This document shows positions 16,730 through 25,578 of a stretch of DNA of 64,000 bases, in pieces. A program made the position numbers and the translations under genes. The stretch lies in the NCBI GenBank assembly GCA_001899635.1, contig MKVQ01000033.1, positions 100,356 to 164,355 on the forward strand, read 5' to 3'. The notes beneath the pieces are model-generated. The model was not told the DNA's origin. It was given only the letters and a program-made list of their open reading frames with translations, and did no database searches. Numbering within the stretch: the first letter of the stretch is position 1; each line of letters starts with the position of its first letter. Source of the DNA: Myxococcales bacterium 68-20. GTDB taxonomy: Bacteria; Myxococcota_A; Polyangia; Polyangiales; Polyangiaceae.

Positions 16730-17958
16730 CGCGTCTCTCCTCCTCCGTCCGGCCGGATCTGGTCGCAGGGCTCGACCACACACCGGCCCCGCACACACGC
16801 TTGTCCGGCGACCGCATCGCAGAGCTGCCCGCAACCGCCGCAGTTCTGGGGGTCGCTGTCGATGTTCACCTCGCAACCGTCGGAGGGATTCCCGTTGCAG
16901 TCGGCTTTCCCGTCCGGACAGACCAAGTTGCAGACGCCGTACGTGCAGATGCCGGAAATACCCGACACCGAATCATCGCCACATTTGACGCCACAACCAC
17001 CGCAGTTCAGCGGATCCGAAGACAGGTCACGGCAAGCCCCGACGCAGTTGTTCCCTACGCAGAAGGCGTCACACCAGGACTTGCCCGCGGGGCATGCGCA
17101 CTCGAAATCCTGGCTCGGGAAGATGGCCCTGCATTGCTGACCGGGGCCGCAAACGTTGCCGCACCCTCCGCAGCTCTTCGGGTCCCGGAGGGAAGTCTCA
17201 CATCCGTTGGAGGGATCGCCATCACAATCGCGATACCCAGGATTACATTTCAGACGCCCGCATTCACCATCGCCACATCCATAGTACGCATTCGGCGGCG
17301 GGGCCCCGGCATCTCCATTTCGATCGCAAACGTTTCCGCACCCCCCGCAGTCGAAGTCGCTCGACCGTGGATTGACACACTGCCCATTGCAGTACAGCTG
17401 GTCCGGCGCGCACCCACAGCCGTACTCGCTCGTCCGAGGGTTCCGGACCACGCACGGCTTGGCCGGGTCCGAACACTTGTCCCCGCACGCAGTGCAGTGC
17501 TCGTCGCTTCCGAGAGAGGTCTCGCAACCGTTTTCGTCGATGCCGTCACAGTTGAGGGCTCGCGAGCCGGCGCCACACTGCAGCTCGCAGCGACCATCGA
17601 TGCACTCATAGGCATCGCGATTGTTCGCTGCGGGACAGGCGTGACCGCAGGCACCGCAGTTGTTCCTGTCCCGCTTCAGGTCGACGTCGCACGGGAAGCG
17701 CGAGGTCGGACACGTCGTGAAGTCGGCAGGGCACCGGTTCGAGGGGCAATACGAACGGAGCTCGGCTTCGGCCTCGCCGACCTCGGCGTCGGACGAAGAG
17801 ATGAAGGCGGGGCCGCCATCGGAGCCCGATCCGTGGCCGAGCATCACGACGTCTCGGTCGGAACAGGCGAAGACGGCTAGCCCGCACGCAGTCGCGAGCG
17901 CGCCGACCGCTGTACGCCGCAGCCATCGGCGTCCTGTCGTCGTCGGTCGATCCATCAC
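16726..17958 (-). CDS. Cys-rich repeat lipoprotein (NCGGCG repeats)
   Basis: The 410-residue protein has a signal peptide with lipobox VFAC. The mature part contains repeated units of about 45 residues built around DGCE, NCGGCG and a following C, for example NCGACGHAC, HCTACGDKC, DCGGCGNVC, SCGGCGNVC, NCGGCGVKC and NCGGCGQLC. All Cys are probably in disulfides, giving a rigid extended stalk. Homologues are often mislabelled as tryptophan synthase alpha chain in automatic annotation; nothing here supports an enzyme. It follows the anti-sigma-like gene with a 4-bp overlap. Confidence 0.88.
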   Translation of the reverse strand: MMDRPTTTGRRWLRRTAVGALATACGLAVFACSDRDVVMLGHGSGSDGGPAFISSSDAEVGEAEAELRSYCPSNRCPADFTTCPTSRFPCDVDLKRDRNNCGACGHACPAANNRDAYECIDGRCELQCGAGSRALNCDGIDENGCETSLGSDEHCTACGDKCSDPAKPCVVRNPRTSEYGCGCAPDQLYCNGQCVNPRSSDFDCGGCGNVCDRNGDAGAPPPNAYYGCGDGECGRLKCNPGYRDCDGDPSNGCETSLRDPKSCGGCGNVCGPGQQCRAIFPSQDFECACPAGKSWCDAFCVGNNCVGACRDLSSDPLNCGGCGVKCGDDSVSGISGICTYGVCNLVCPDGKADCNGNPSDGCEVNIDSDPQNCGGCGQLCDAVAGQACVRGRCVVEPCDQIRPDGGGETR

Positions 17959-18701
17959 GGCTTCACCTCGTCGGACGCGATGGATGAGCGAACGCGCCGC
18001 TCGTACGGCGAGCCGGGACGTGACGCGAGGAAGCGCTCGCCCTTCGCCCGTGACTCGGCATGCCGCCCCATCTCGGCGAGCGCCTGGATCTCCAGCGCGT
18101 CGGCCTCCTCCGCGAAGTGACCGTCGCGGAACGTTCGCTGATAGCCCTGCACCCGAACGAGCGCGGCATCAGGACGTCCGGACGCGAGCGACGCACGCGC
18201 GGCATCGATCGCGGCGAGCTCGTCTTCGAGCCCGAACCGCGACGGGGCCTCCGATGCGGGCGAACGACGGCGCGCGGGGCTCTTGCCGCCGCTCGCCTCT
18301 CCGGCGGCCTCCTCGGTGGCGCTCGGCAGATCCTCGACCCGAATCCCCTCGCTCGAGGGACGTGCAGGGAGCTCGCTCGCGGGCGTCGCCGCTGGCGCTT
18401 CCGGGCGTGAGCTCGACGAGCCCACGGGCGCAGTCGATGACGACCGGAGCAAGACGACGCCCGTGAAGACGACCGCCACAGCGAGCGCGCTCCATGCGCC
18501 CGTGCGAAGGAGCGGGCTGAGCCTGCCGCCTTCTCGCGACGCGGGCGCTGCACGCCCGACCGACGGCAGTGCGACGATCACGGCGAGGGCCCGGGCCTGC
18601 GCCGGCTCGAGCGCTGCGGGGCCGTCAGTCTCCGCAGAGCGGAGGAGCCACGCCACGTCCGCGGAGATCTCCTCGTCGAGCAGTCGTTTCATCTCGGTCA
18701 T
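17955..18701 (-). CDS. membrane anti-sigma-like protein with TPR-like C-terminus
   Basis: The 248-residue protein has a cytoplasmic N-terminus of about 65 residues (TEMKRLLDEEISADVAWLLR), a single membrane helix (about 69-85), a Ser/Pro/Ala linker and a C-terminal helical repeat (SLASGRPDAALVRVQGYQRT, AEEADALEIQALAEMGRHAE) of TPR type. The position directly after the sigma gene, with an ATGA overlap, is that of an anti-sigma factor. No zinc-finger HxxxCxxC motif is present. It probably holds the sigma factor at the membrane and senses an external state through the TPR part. Confidence 0.8.
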   Translation of the reverse strand: MTEMKRLLDEEISADVAWLLRSAETDGPAALEPAQARALAVIVALPSVGRAAPASREGGRLSPLLRTGAWSALAVAVVFTGVVLLRSSSTAPVGSSSSRPEAPAATPASELPARPSSEGIRVEDLPSATEEAAGEASGGKSPARRRSPASEAPSRFGLEDELAAIDAARASLASGRPDAALVRVQGYQRTFRDGHFAEEADALEIQALAEMGRHAESRAKGERFLASRPGSPYERRVRSSIASDEVKP

Positions 18702-19300
18702 CGTGCACCTCTGCCGTCGCGCGCCACGCGCGCCACGAAAATCTCCCGCGCCTTACGCAGGCGAGACGCGACCGTCCCCGGCGGGAGGCCCGTCATCTCG
18801 GCAATTTCCGCCATCGTGAGTCGCTCGAGCTCGAAGAGGACGAACACCGCGCGCAGTTCTTCCGGCAACCCATCGAGGATCTGCTGGAGCTTGGCGCGCG
18901 CCTCGGACGCCACGGCGCTCTGCTCGGGCGTGGCGCTGCCATCGACCTCTGCATGCACGCGCTCGTCGTCGATGATCTCACGACGTCGCTGCGCGCGCCG
19001 GCGCGCGTGGCCCGCGACGAAGACGCAGGTCTGGAACAGGAAGCCGGGCTGGTGGAGTATGCCGTCGAGCTTCCGCGCTGCGATTACAAGGACGTCCTGG
19101 ACGACATCCTCGACATCTGCTGATGGCACGCCGAGACGCTGCGCTGTGCGCCACACGAACGCGTAGTGATCGCGAACGAGTTGTTCGAGCTTTGCCCGCC
19201 GCTGCTCGTCGGGGCTGGTTGTGCCGGCCGCCGGCGAGGTCCGTTCGTTCAAAGCCAAGGCTCTCGCATGAAGGCTGGCGAGCGTCTGTTCAATCGACAT
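18698..19300 (-). CDS. ECF RNA polymerase sigma factor
   Basis: The 200-residue protein contains sigma region 2 (DHYAFVWRTAQRLGVPSADVED, about residues 44-65, then VVQDVLVIAARKL) and region 4 (LPEELRAVFVLFELERLTM, AEIAEMTGLPPGTVASRLRK) with the expected helix-turn-helix. Length fits an ECF sigma factor. The ATG at 19300 was chosen because the upstream frame reads through another gene's leader. It opens the string of seven overlapping genes, so it likely controls its own operon together with the membrane anti-sigma-like protein. Confidence 0.93.
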   Translation of the reverse strand: MSIEQTLASLHARALALNERTSPAAGTTSPDEQRRAKLEQLVRDHYAFVWRTAQRLGVPSADVEDVVQDVLVIAARKLDGILHQPGFLFQTCVFVAGHARRRAQRRREIIDDERVHAEVDGSATPEQSAVASEARAKLQQILDGLPEELRAVFVLFELERLTMAEIAEMTGLPPGTVASRLRKAREIFVARVARDGRGAR

Positions 19301-19383
19301 CCAATTCGATGAACCCGACCAAGGCGAACCTGATCGAGAAAAGAATCGCAAACGTCGGGAGCGGCGCGCCGCTGGTCGCGAGG

Positions 19384-20457
19384 CTATCGAAAGCGAGCGA
19401 CCGCACCAATGCCGGCGCTGCCTTCGAAGACGACCGCGGGGGCGCGGTACACGAGGCGGGTCGGAGCGCCCAGCATGAAACGCGGCCGTTCGAACGGGAC
19501 GAGGAGGCCGCCGGAGAGCTCGAGCGTGAGCCACGGAGTGACGGACCAGGTCGCTCGAACGATCCCGGAGCCAGCTGTCCACGGCGTCGTCTCCTTCGTG
19601 ACGCGAGGAATGGGTGGCGTGCTCGCCGCGAGCGTGCCGATGTCCGCGCCCGCGCACGCCGCGGCGATGATCGGGGGGCGACCGAGTCGCGCGCACCCCT
19701 CGACACGGGCGCTCTGGAGCCGGAAGCTCACCCCTCCTGCGAGCGCGGGCAGTCTCGAGAAGTCAGACCAGCCCCAGGACACCCTCAGCGCCGGAATCAC
19801 ACCCGCACGCTCGTAGCCGCGCGCGAGCTCTGCATGCACGCGTCCGCCCCAACTGGGCTCGGGCGCGTGAAGGTAGCTGACCGCGTAGCCCGCGCTCCAG
19901 ATCCATGCGGCGCGATCGCTGGGCGCGTGCGCCGTTGCGGTGAGTCCGGGCGAGGATGGGGTCGGTGACCGGGGCGGAAGCGGAGCGGTCGGCGCAGCGA
20001 TCTCATCCGGAACGGCCTCTCCGTCTCCGCCTCGGCCCTCGGTCGGGCGCGGCTCGCCTGCGCTGAGACCGGCCGGCCCGGACTCGGGGACCAGCGCGAT
20101 CGCGACGAAGACGGCGAGCGACGTCGTCACCGCGCTGCACGAGTCTCCCCGGATCACGCGAGCGCTCGACGACCGATCGGCCTGGTGTATCTCGAGCCGT
20201 CCGGAGAAGCGCCCATCGGCGTCGCGCCCCACGCGAACCTCGAACGAGCGAGTGTCCGAGCCCTCGAGCCAGCTCGCCCTCGTTCGCGCGCGGAGCGCGT
20301 CGAGGAAGTCCTGGCGCGACGGGCAGCCAGGCGGGGCGTCGTAGCTCAACTGGATGCGCGATACGGCAGCCTCGGCCCGCACGTCTCGTGGAGACAGCAA
20401 CAGGCAGCCGCCGATGGCAGCAGCGTAGACGGCTCGCCGTGGTGACGACCGCGTCAT
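19384..20457 (-). CDS. exported envelope protein, possible outer-membrane barrel, upstream of ECF sigma
   Basis: The 357-residue protein has a signal peptide ending near VRAEA, a conserved N-terminal domain (IQLSYDAPPGCPSRQDFLDAL, RSFEVRVGRD), a Pro/Gly-rich linker (about 150-175) and a C-terminal region of alternating hydrophobic strands (AGYAVSYLHAP, GGVSFRLQSARVEG, GIGAVARFR ending in an aromatic residue). This layout fits an outer-membrane beta-barrel. It ends 83 bp before the sigma gene on the same strand and may be the first gene of that operon. Similar gene pairs are common near myxobacterial ECF sigma genes. Confidence 0.8.
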   Translation of the reverse strand: MTRSSPRRAVYAAAIGGCLLLSPRDVRAEAAVSRIQLSYDAPPGCPSRQDFLDALRARTRASWLEGSDTRSFEVRVGRDADGRFSGRLEIHQADRSSSARVIRGDSCSAVTTSLAVFVAIALVPESGPAGLSAGEPRPTEGRGGDGEAVPDEIAAPTAPLPPRSPTPSSPGLTATAHAPSDRAAWIWSAGYAVSYLHAPEPSWGGRVHAELARGYERAGVIPALRVSWGWSDFSRLPALAGGVSFRLQSARVEGCARLGRPPIIAAACAGADIGTLAASTPPIPRVTKETTPWTAGSGIVRATWSVTPWLTLELSGGLLVPFERPRFMLGAPTRLVYRAPAVVFEGSAGIGAVARFR

Positions 20458-20715
20458 CCCACGCTCGACAGTATCTCAGTTGGCCCAAGATTGCGGTCGT
20501 CGACGACGGCGCCAACTCCAATGCGGAGACGCGCCCAACCTCTGCCTCGAAGCCCCCCGCTCGGTCTTCGTTTCCCCAGCCTCGACCATGATCGAGGACG
20601 TGGCTCCTCGGCGCGGACGGCGATCGACAGCGCGCTTCGCGCGACGACGATGCCCGCGCTCGGTGAGCGGGGCATCCTCTTCGACATCCGCGGAGGTGCC
20701 GTCGACGTCGGGCAC

Positions 20716-22317
20716 CTACTGCGGGCTCGCGGGGACCGCCGGTGGCTTTCCGTCGCCGGCGGCCTTCGATGCCGCCTCGGCGTCGGCAGCGCGCTCCTCG
20801 GCGCGCTTCCTCTGGGCCGGGTCCTCGAGGAGAGCAGCCGCCTTGCGGAAGCGCGCGGCGACGTCGGCGAGGTACGGACCGGCAGGATCGCCCTCCGGAG
20901 GCGAGAGCGACCGGATGTGAGCCGCGTCGTACGCGGCCATCCCGGCGACCGTCGGCGCCTCGATGACGAGCGCATCGAGGGCGCGCGTGTCGGTCAGGCC
21001 GAGCGCCTGCGGCGACGGCGCGGACATCATCTCCTTCGGGCCGTTCGGCCCCTTCGCCAGCGCGAGCGACACCGCGAGCACGAGCCGAGCCTCCGGGCTC
21101 GCGTCCTTCGAGACCGCGTGCGCGGCCTCGACGAAGTCCACCCGGCGCCAGTACCTCCGCCCCATCTCGAGACGCGCGCGCGCCGACTTCGAGGGGGCCT
21201 CCACCGGGAAGGCGCGGGCGAGTAGCTGCGCAAACGGCTCGCGCTTCGCCGGATCGGCGGAGACGAGCAGGAGCACGCTCTCGGGGATGCCCGCGACCTG
21301 GTCCGGCTCCGAGGCCGGGAGCAGCAGCGCATCGAGCGCGTCGATCCGACGACCGCCGTAGAGCTTCGACAGGAGCCCGCGCGCCCGATCGATGCGTGCA
21401 TCATGCACGACACCAGCCGCCGCGAAGTCGGCGAGACCGACGAGCGCCGCGTCTCGACCGCGAACCTTTCGCGGCTCGAGCGCCTCGTCGAGCGCCGCCT
21501 CGTACACCGCCTTGAGCTCCTTGTCCCACGAGCTCGGGGTCGGAGAGCTGCGGATGCGATCGACGAGGCGCAGGTCCGCCATCCCCGCTTCGACCGCAAC
21601 GACGCCGCGCGCGAGCCCCGTGAGCTCGCTCGCAGGAGCGCTCAGCGCGTCGATCGCCGACGCCTGCTCGACCATCCACTGACGCAGCGGCCCCTGGATG
21701 AAGCGCTTCACCTTCTCCTTGTCGGAGGCATCCTTCATCGCGGGCGCATTCGCTGCCGTCCGAGAGAGCTTCGACGCCAACGACAAGCCGACGGTCATCT
21801 GTCCCGCGACGCCCTGGACGCTCGCCGCAGAGAGAGCCGGGTCGGTGATCGCGTCCGCGCACTCGATCGGCGCAAGCTCGGCGCGCATCGCGCGGATCGT
21901 GAGCGCGACCTCGGGCTTCGCCGTCTCGATCGCGAAGAGCATCGCGTTGCGCTTCGTCGTGTCCTTCTCGAGCAAGACCACGGAGAGGTCGGTCGGCGCG
22001 GGCTTCACGACGGCGGGCTTGGCGAGCGCTGCACACGAGGCCGGAGCCTGAGGGAGGCCCTTCACCTTCGATGCCTTCGCCCACACCTCGGTCCGGACGT
22101 CCTTCACCTCGTTCGGCTGAGATTTCGGATCGCGGGGCCACTCCGGCAACGCCCACGGGCCCGGATCAGGAGGAGGCGTGGCCTCGGGCCCCAATGCGGC
22201 GCTGCCATTTCCTGACGCAGCGCTCGCCGGCGTCACCGGCGGCTGCTGGGCCGCGGCCCCACCGCACCCCACCGTCACGACGAACAGCCCCCCGACAATC
22301 CACGCTTTTTTCATCAT
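20716..22317 (-). CDS. large helical lipoprotein of unknown function
   Basis: The 533-residue product has a signal peptide with lipobox VTVGC, a Pro/Ala/Gln-rich linker and a long Ala/Lys/Glu-rich helical body without recognisable motifs (for example SVVLLEKDTTKRNAMLFAIE and DALLLPASEPDQVAGIPESV). The C-terminus is a charged helix and Pro-rich tail. It could be an envelope scaffold. It is divergent from the 22569 gene, with 251 bp between the starts that should contain both promoters. A second ATG three bases in (22314) is equally good. Confidence 0.8.
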   Translation of the reverse strand: MMKKAWIVGGLFVVTVGCGGAAAQQPPVTPASAASGNGSAALGPEATPPPDPGPWALPEWPRDPKSQPNEVKDVRTEVWAKASKVKGLPQAPASCAALAKPAVVKPAPTDLSVVLLEKDTTKRNAMLFAIETAKPEVALTIRAMRAELAPIECADAITDPALSAASVQGVAGQMTVGLSLASKLSRTAANAPAMKDASDKEKVKRFIQGPLRQWMVEQASAIDALSAPASELTGLARGVVAVEAGMADLRLVDRIRSSPTPSSWDKELKAVYEAALDEALEPRKVRGRDAALVGLADFAAAGVVHDARIDRARGLLSKLYGGRRIDALDALLLPASEPDQVAGIPESVLLLVSADPAKREPFAQLLARAFPVEAPSKSARARLEMGRRYWRRVDFVEAAHAVSKDASPEARLVLAVSLALAKGPNGPKEMMSAPSPQALGLTDTRALDALVIEAPTVAGMAAYDAAHIRSLSPPEGDPAGPYLADVAARFRKAAALLEDPAQRKRAEERAADAEAASKAAGDGKPPAVPASPQ

Positions 22318-22568
22318 TTCGCCTTATCCGACGCCCAGGAAGTAGCGCATTCGAGGCCGCGCCAGTGCCGAAGTTCCCCGCAAACGGTGACGCTGACGCG
22401 GCGCATCAGGAAATATCCACCTGTATCGTCCTTGACCACATGCACGCTCGTGCTAGACCGCGCCGGTCCCGATCCTGCTAGCTCTAGCTTGCAGCACCAA
22501 GAAGAGAAACCAGGGTCTCGGACACTCGCAGGGGAACGTCGCTGTACGGGTCGGAGGGTCTCGCAACC

Positions 22569-23300
22569 ATGTCGCTTTCGCGTTTCGTCGTTACCGGTCT
22601 CCTCGTCACTGCGTTCGCCGCGGTCGCCGGCTGCTCCACCGAGGGCAGCGCGAAGGGGGAGGAAGACGTCGCGGCCACCGAGAGCGAGCTCAAGCTTTCG
22701 GGCACGCGTTACCTCGGCAAGATCAAGAACGGCGAGACCCGTACCGGCTACTACTCCGCGCCGCCGACGTACCGCTCGTACGGCTTCGACGCGAGGGGCG
22801 GCGACGAGATCACCATCGACGTGAAGTCGGTCAACGGCGACGGGATGGGTTGGATCACCGACTCGAAGTACAACGTCCTCGCCTTCAACGACGACGCGAG
22901 CTCCTCCACCCTCGACTCGAAGGTGAAGTACAAGGTCCCCGCGGGCAAGGCCTCGAGCTCGTATCGCATCGTCTTCCGCGACTACGACATGCTCGAAGCG
23001 ACGTTCAACGTGACGCTCGCGATCAAGAGCACCGCCCCGTCGACCTGCAGCTACGGTGGCCAGACCTACCAGGCGAGCGACGAGTTCCTCGCGGCAGACG
23101 GCTGCAACACCTGCTCGTGCAGCTCGAACGGCTCCATCGCGTGCACGAAGAAGGCGTGCACCTGCAACCCCGCGACGGAGACGAACCGCAACTACGTCGG
23201 CACCCCGCAGCAGTGCATGCTGATCCGCTACACCTGCCCGTCGGGCCAGGTCCCGTTCTCGAACAGCTGCGGCTGCGGCTGCGAGACGACGACGAAGTGA
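22569..23300 (+). CDS. lipoprotein with PPC-like and VWC-like Cys domains
   Basis: The 243-residue protein has a signal peptide with lipobox VAGC. Residues about 42-150 form a beta-sandwich resembling bacterial pre-peptidase C-terminal domains (GYYSAPPTYRSYGFDARGG, VKYKVPAGKASSSYRIVFRD). Residues about 157-200 form a VWC/pacifastin-like module (CSYGGQTYQASDEF, CNTCSCSSNGSIACTKKACTC), and more Cys follow (CGCGCE). GGAGGG precedes the ATG. The domain set suggests an adhesion or protease-inhibitor-like surface role; no catalytic residues are visible. Confidence 0.85.
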   Translation: MSLSRFVVTGLLVTAFAAVAGCSTEGSAKGEEDVAATESELKLSGTRYLGKIKNGETRTGYYSAPPTYRSYGFDARGGDEITIDVKSVNGDGMGWITDSKYNVLAFNDDASSSTLDSKVKYKVPAGKASSSYRIVFRDYDMLEATFNVTLAIKSTAPSTCSYGGQTYQASDEFLAADGCNTCSCSSNGSIACTKKACTCNPATETNRNYVGTPQQCMLIRYTCPSGQVPFSNSCGCGCETTTK

Positions 23301-23333
23301 GCGGCATCGCCTGACTCCCCTCCCCTGATCGTC

Positions 23334-23381
23334 ACGCTCGCTTTCGGCGCGCACCGTCTTCAAGCGGTTCGCGCCGAGCGT
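23334..23381. terminator. imperfect hairpin after lipoprotein gene
   Basis: ACGCTCG (23334-23340) and GGCGCG (23346-23351) together pair with CGCGCCGAGCGT (23370-23381), leaving a short internal bulge. It lies downstream of the 22569 gene and upstream of the 23393 start. No T-run follows, so a terminator role is only possible. Confidence 0.35.
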
Positions 23382-23392
23382 CATTTCGGGGG

Positions 23393-24070
23393 GTGAGAAG
23401 GACGCGGCCGAGCAGGCGTGAGCCGACGGCCGAGTTTTTTCGCGAACCCCGGCAACAACCGGACGTCTCGGTTGTCGCTCAAAACGTGATCGAGCTCCTG
23501 GTGCTCGGAGCCACTCTGACGCTCGCGGCCTGGGCAACAGGAGCGCAGGCCCATCGGCGGAGCGCCGCCTCGCGTGCGCTCGATCGGTACGCGCGGTCGC
23601 GGGGCCTCGTCTTCGTGCCTCCTCCTACGAGCCCGCGCGGCGCGAGCCCTCGGGTCGTCGGGACCAAAGACGACGTCGCCTACGCCGTCGAGCTGGTCCG
23701 GCTCGACGACGAGGTGCGAACACGGATCTCGGCGACGGCGACGCGCGGTCGTGCACCGGTGCTCTCGGTCCTCCAGCGTGGCGTGTTCATGACGACCAAG
23801 GAGCCCGTGCTCCGCATCGGTGACGACGCCTTCGACGCGGCATACCTCGTCACGAAGGGCACCGCGCAGGACGCCGAGGGGCTCAGGCAGGCCGCACGCG
23901 CTCTCCTGCTGCTCGCCGACCGGCGACACGGCGTGTGGCTCTTCTCCGACGGGCTCAAGGTGACGCTGTCGTGGCGCGGAGCGGAGAGCGATCCGCTCGT
24001 CCTCGATGCCGCCCGCGACGGCGTCGTCGAGGTCGCCGCGTGGCATCGGCCCGAGTCGCCGTACCGATGA
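23393..24070 (+). CDS. single-pass membrane protein of unknown function
   Basis: The frame from a GTG at 23393 gives 225 residues. A second GTG at 23486 (VIELLVLGATLTLAAW) would begin directly with the membrane helix and is a credible alternative, giving 194 residues. After the helix comes a mixed alpha/beta cytoplasmic domain with no recognised motif (SRGLVFVPPPTSPRG, HGVWLFSDGLKVTLSWRG). The gene is followed by two short genes on the same strand (24155 and 24995) and may be transcribed with them. Confidence 0.7.
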   Translation: MRRTRPSRREPTAEFFREPRQQPDVSVVAQNVIELLVLGATLTLAAWATGAQAHRRSAASRALDRYARSRGLVFVPPPTSPRGASPRVVGTKDDVAYAVELVRLDDEVRTRISATATRGRAPVLSVLQRGVFMTTKEPVLRIGDDAFDAAYLVTKGTAQDAEGLRQAARALLLLADRRHGVWLFSDGLKVTLSWRGAESDPLVLDAARDGVVEVAAWHRPESPYR

Positions 24071-24154
24071 CGTTCGTGGACGGATGACGACTGTGTGCAG
24101 ATTTTCGCCAAGCCTGGACCTGGGCTCTGCGTCGAACAACCCGAGGTCAGGACG

Positions 24155-24955
24155 ATGCCGAGCGGACCGACGGGACGACGTGACAAACGCGACCAGACTG
24201 ACGAGAGCGTGCAGTTCTCGCTGAAGGAGCTGCTCAAGCTCGAAGACGAGCGGCTCGAGGAGCAGGCGCGCGTCAAGCAAGCAGGCGAGGCGGCTCTTGC
24301 GCGCGAGCGCGAGGAGACCCGTCGCCGTGAACAGCTCGAGGCCGAAGCGCAGGCACGAGCCGAAGCCGAGACTCGTGAGCGCCGGCGCCAGACGGAGCTC
24401 GAGGAGCTGGCCCGTCGCGAGGCGATCGAGAAGGCGATCGTCGAGCAGTCGCGTCTCGAGGTCGAGGTGCGGGCACGCGCCGACGAGCGCGAGCGCGAGC
24501 GTCGTCACGAGCTCGAGGTCGAGCGGCTCCGCAACGAGGGCAAGAAGGGCCAGTCGCTCGGCTCGCTGATCGGCGCGGCAGCGATGGGCGGAGGGATCAT
24601 GCTCGTCGTCGGCCTCGCCATTCAGCTCGGTGTCATCAAGCCCACCGCCGATCGAAGAACTGCAGAGCTCGAGCTCAGCGTCGTCACCGCCCGCGAGCGC
24701 GCCGACGAGCTCGGACGCCAGCTGGACGAGCAACGCCGCGTGCTCGGTGAACGAGACCGACAGCTCGCCGACGCTCGGACGCAGCTCGACGCGCTTGCAG
24801 CGAAAGCCCCCTCGGCCACCTCCGCGCCGTCACGCGGTCGCGCCATCGCGGCTCCGCCGAGGCACGGCTCCCCGGCGGCCCCCCCGCAAGGAGCCTCCCA
24901 GCCGGACTGTCTGGCCGGGGATCCCATGTGCTTCTCGCTGAAAACGGGCCGTTGA
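24155..24955 (+). CDS. coiled-coil membrane protein
   Basis: The 266-residue protein begins at an ATG with CGAGGTCAGG upstream. Residues about 18-148 are an almost continuous Glu/Arg-rich coiled coil. A membrane helix follows (about 158-178), then a second shorter coiled coil (about 185-222) and a Pro/Ala tail with two Cys (CLAGDPMC). The arrangement, coiled coils on both sides of one membrane pass, suggests a structural or scaffolding role. No enzyme motif is visible. Confidence 0.8.
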   Translation: MPSGPTGRRDKRDQTDESVQFSLKELLKLEDERLEEQARVKQAGEAALAREREETRRREQLEAEAQARAEAETRERRRQTELEELARREAIEKAIVEQSRLEVEVRARADERERERRHELEVERLRNEGKKGQSLGSLIGAAAMGGGIMLVVGLAIQLGVIKPTADRRTAELELSVVTARERADELGRQLDEQRRVLGERDRQLADARTQLDALAAKAPSATSAPSRGRAIAAPPRHGSPAAPPQGASQPDCLAGDPMCFSLKTGR

Positions 24956-24994
24956 GCAGCGCGGCGCCGCAGTCTGTCGTATCCTGATTGCAGG

Positions 24995-25354
24995 ATGCCC
25001 GGCCAAGACGAAAAAAGTGCCCCATCGGCGGGAAAGACCGACGTGGTCGTGCTCGGACCGCCGACCGCCGACGGTGGTGGAGTCCACGTGCTGCGTGCGC
25101 GCGACGAGCGCATCGAGACGGGCGAGCTGCGCAACCTCGAAGAGGGCCGCCCGATCACGGGCGAGGTCTTGACCCTCGCGCCCCGCCAGGACAACCCCCG
25201 CATCTGCGATGTGAAGGACAGCTACGCGGCCCCCGAAGCGACGGCGACGGCGACGGCGAAGACGAAGGGCCCGGCGCAGGTCGCGACGCAGGCCTACCGC
25301 GACAACTGGGAAGAGGTCTTCGCGCGCCGACCGCGAAACGCCGACCTCAACTGA
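24995..25354 (+). CDS. small acidic/basic protein of unknown function
   Basis: The 119-residue protein starts at an ATG with mixed polar content (TDVVVLGPPTADGGGVHVLR) and contains an Ala/Thr low-complexity stretch (EATATATAKTK). There is no signal peptide or membrane segment. The last segment, QAYRDNWEEVFARR, looks like a short helix. Codon usage matches the neighbours, which supports it being real. It lies 39 bp after the coiled-coil gene. Confidence 0.65.
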   Translation: MPGQDEKSAPSAGKTDVVVLGPPTADGGGVHVLRARDERIETGELRNLEEGRPITGEVLTLAPRQDNPRICDVKDSYAAPEATATATAKTKGPAQVATQAYRDNWEEVFARRPRNADLN

Positions 25355-25404
25355 TCGGGACCACCTCGACGTCCGTGTGACGGACGTTCCAACGACGACC
25401 TGCA

Positions 25405-25524
25405 CACGACGAGCGCACGCGAGCCGATGGGGACGAGCCGACGACGCTGGTGACGAGGAACGCGAAGACTCCCCACGACGAGCTCGCGCGAAAGCGATGG
25501 GGGTAAACCGCCGACGCTCGTGAC
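25405..25524. repeat. two imperfect 50-bp direct repeats
   Basis: A segment at 25405-25454 beginning CACGACGAGC and ending GTGAC recurs at 25474-25524 with roughly three-quarters identity and a spacing of 69 bp. Both copies share CACGACGAGC, GCGATGGGG-like and CCGACGCT elements. They occupy most of the 223-bp gap before the 25579 gene. They could be regulatory sites or decayed duplicated sequence. Confidence 0.5.
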
Positions 25525-25578
25525 GGCGCTGCTCGTTTGATCCCGGAGCGGGGGGCGATGATCTACGATGCGTAGCTC

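Noticed and set aside
16489..17880. Plus-strand frame opposite the Cys-rich lipoprotein
   Set aside because: It is a shadow of the repeats; no start signal or domain is visible.
16726..17958. Tryptophan synthase alpha chain annotation for the Cys-rich protein
   Set aside because: There is no TIM-barrel or active-site sequence; the protein is a signal-peptide-bearing disulfide repeat protein.
22477..22488. Small inverted repeat GCTAG-CT-CTAGC before the 22569 lipoprotein
   Set aside because: Too short to support an operator or terminator call without a second copy; it may simply be chance.
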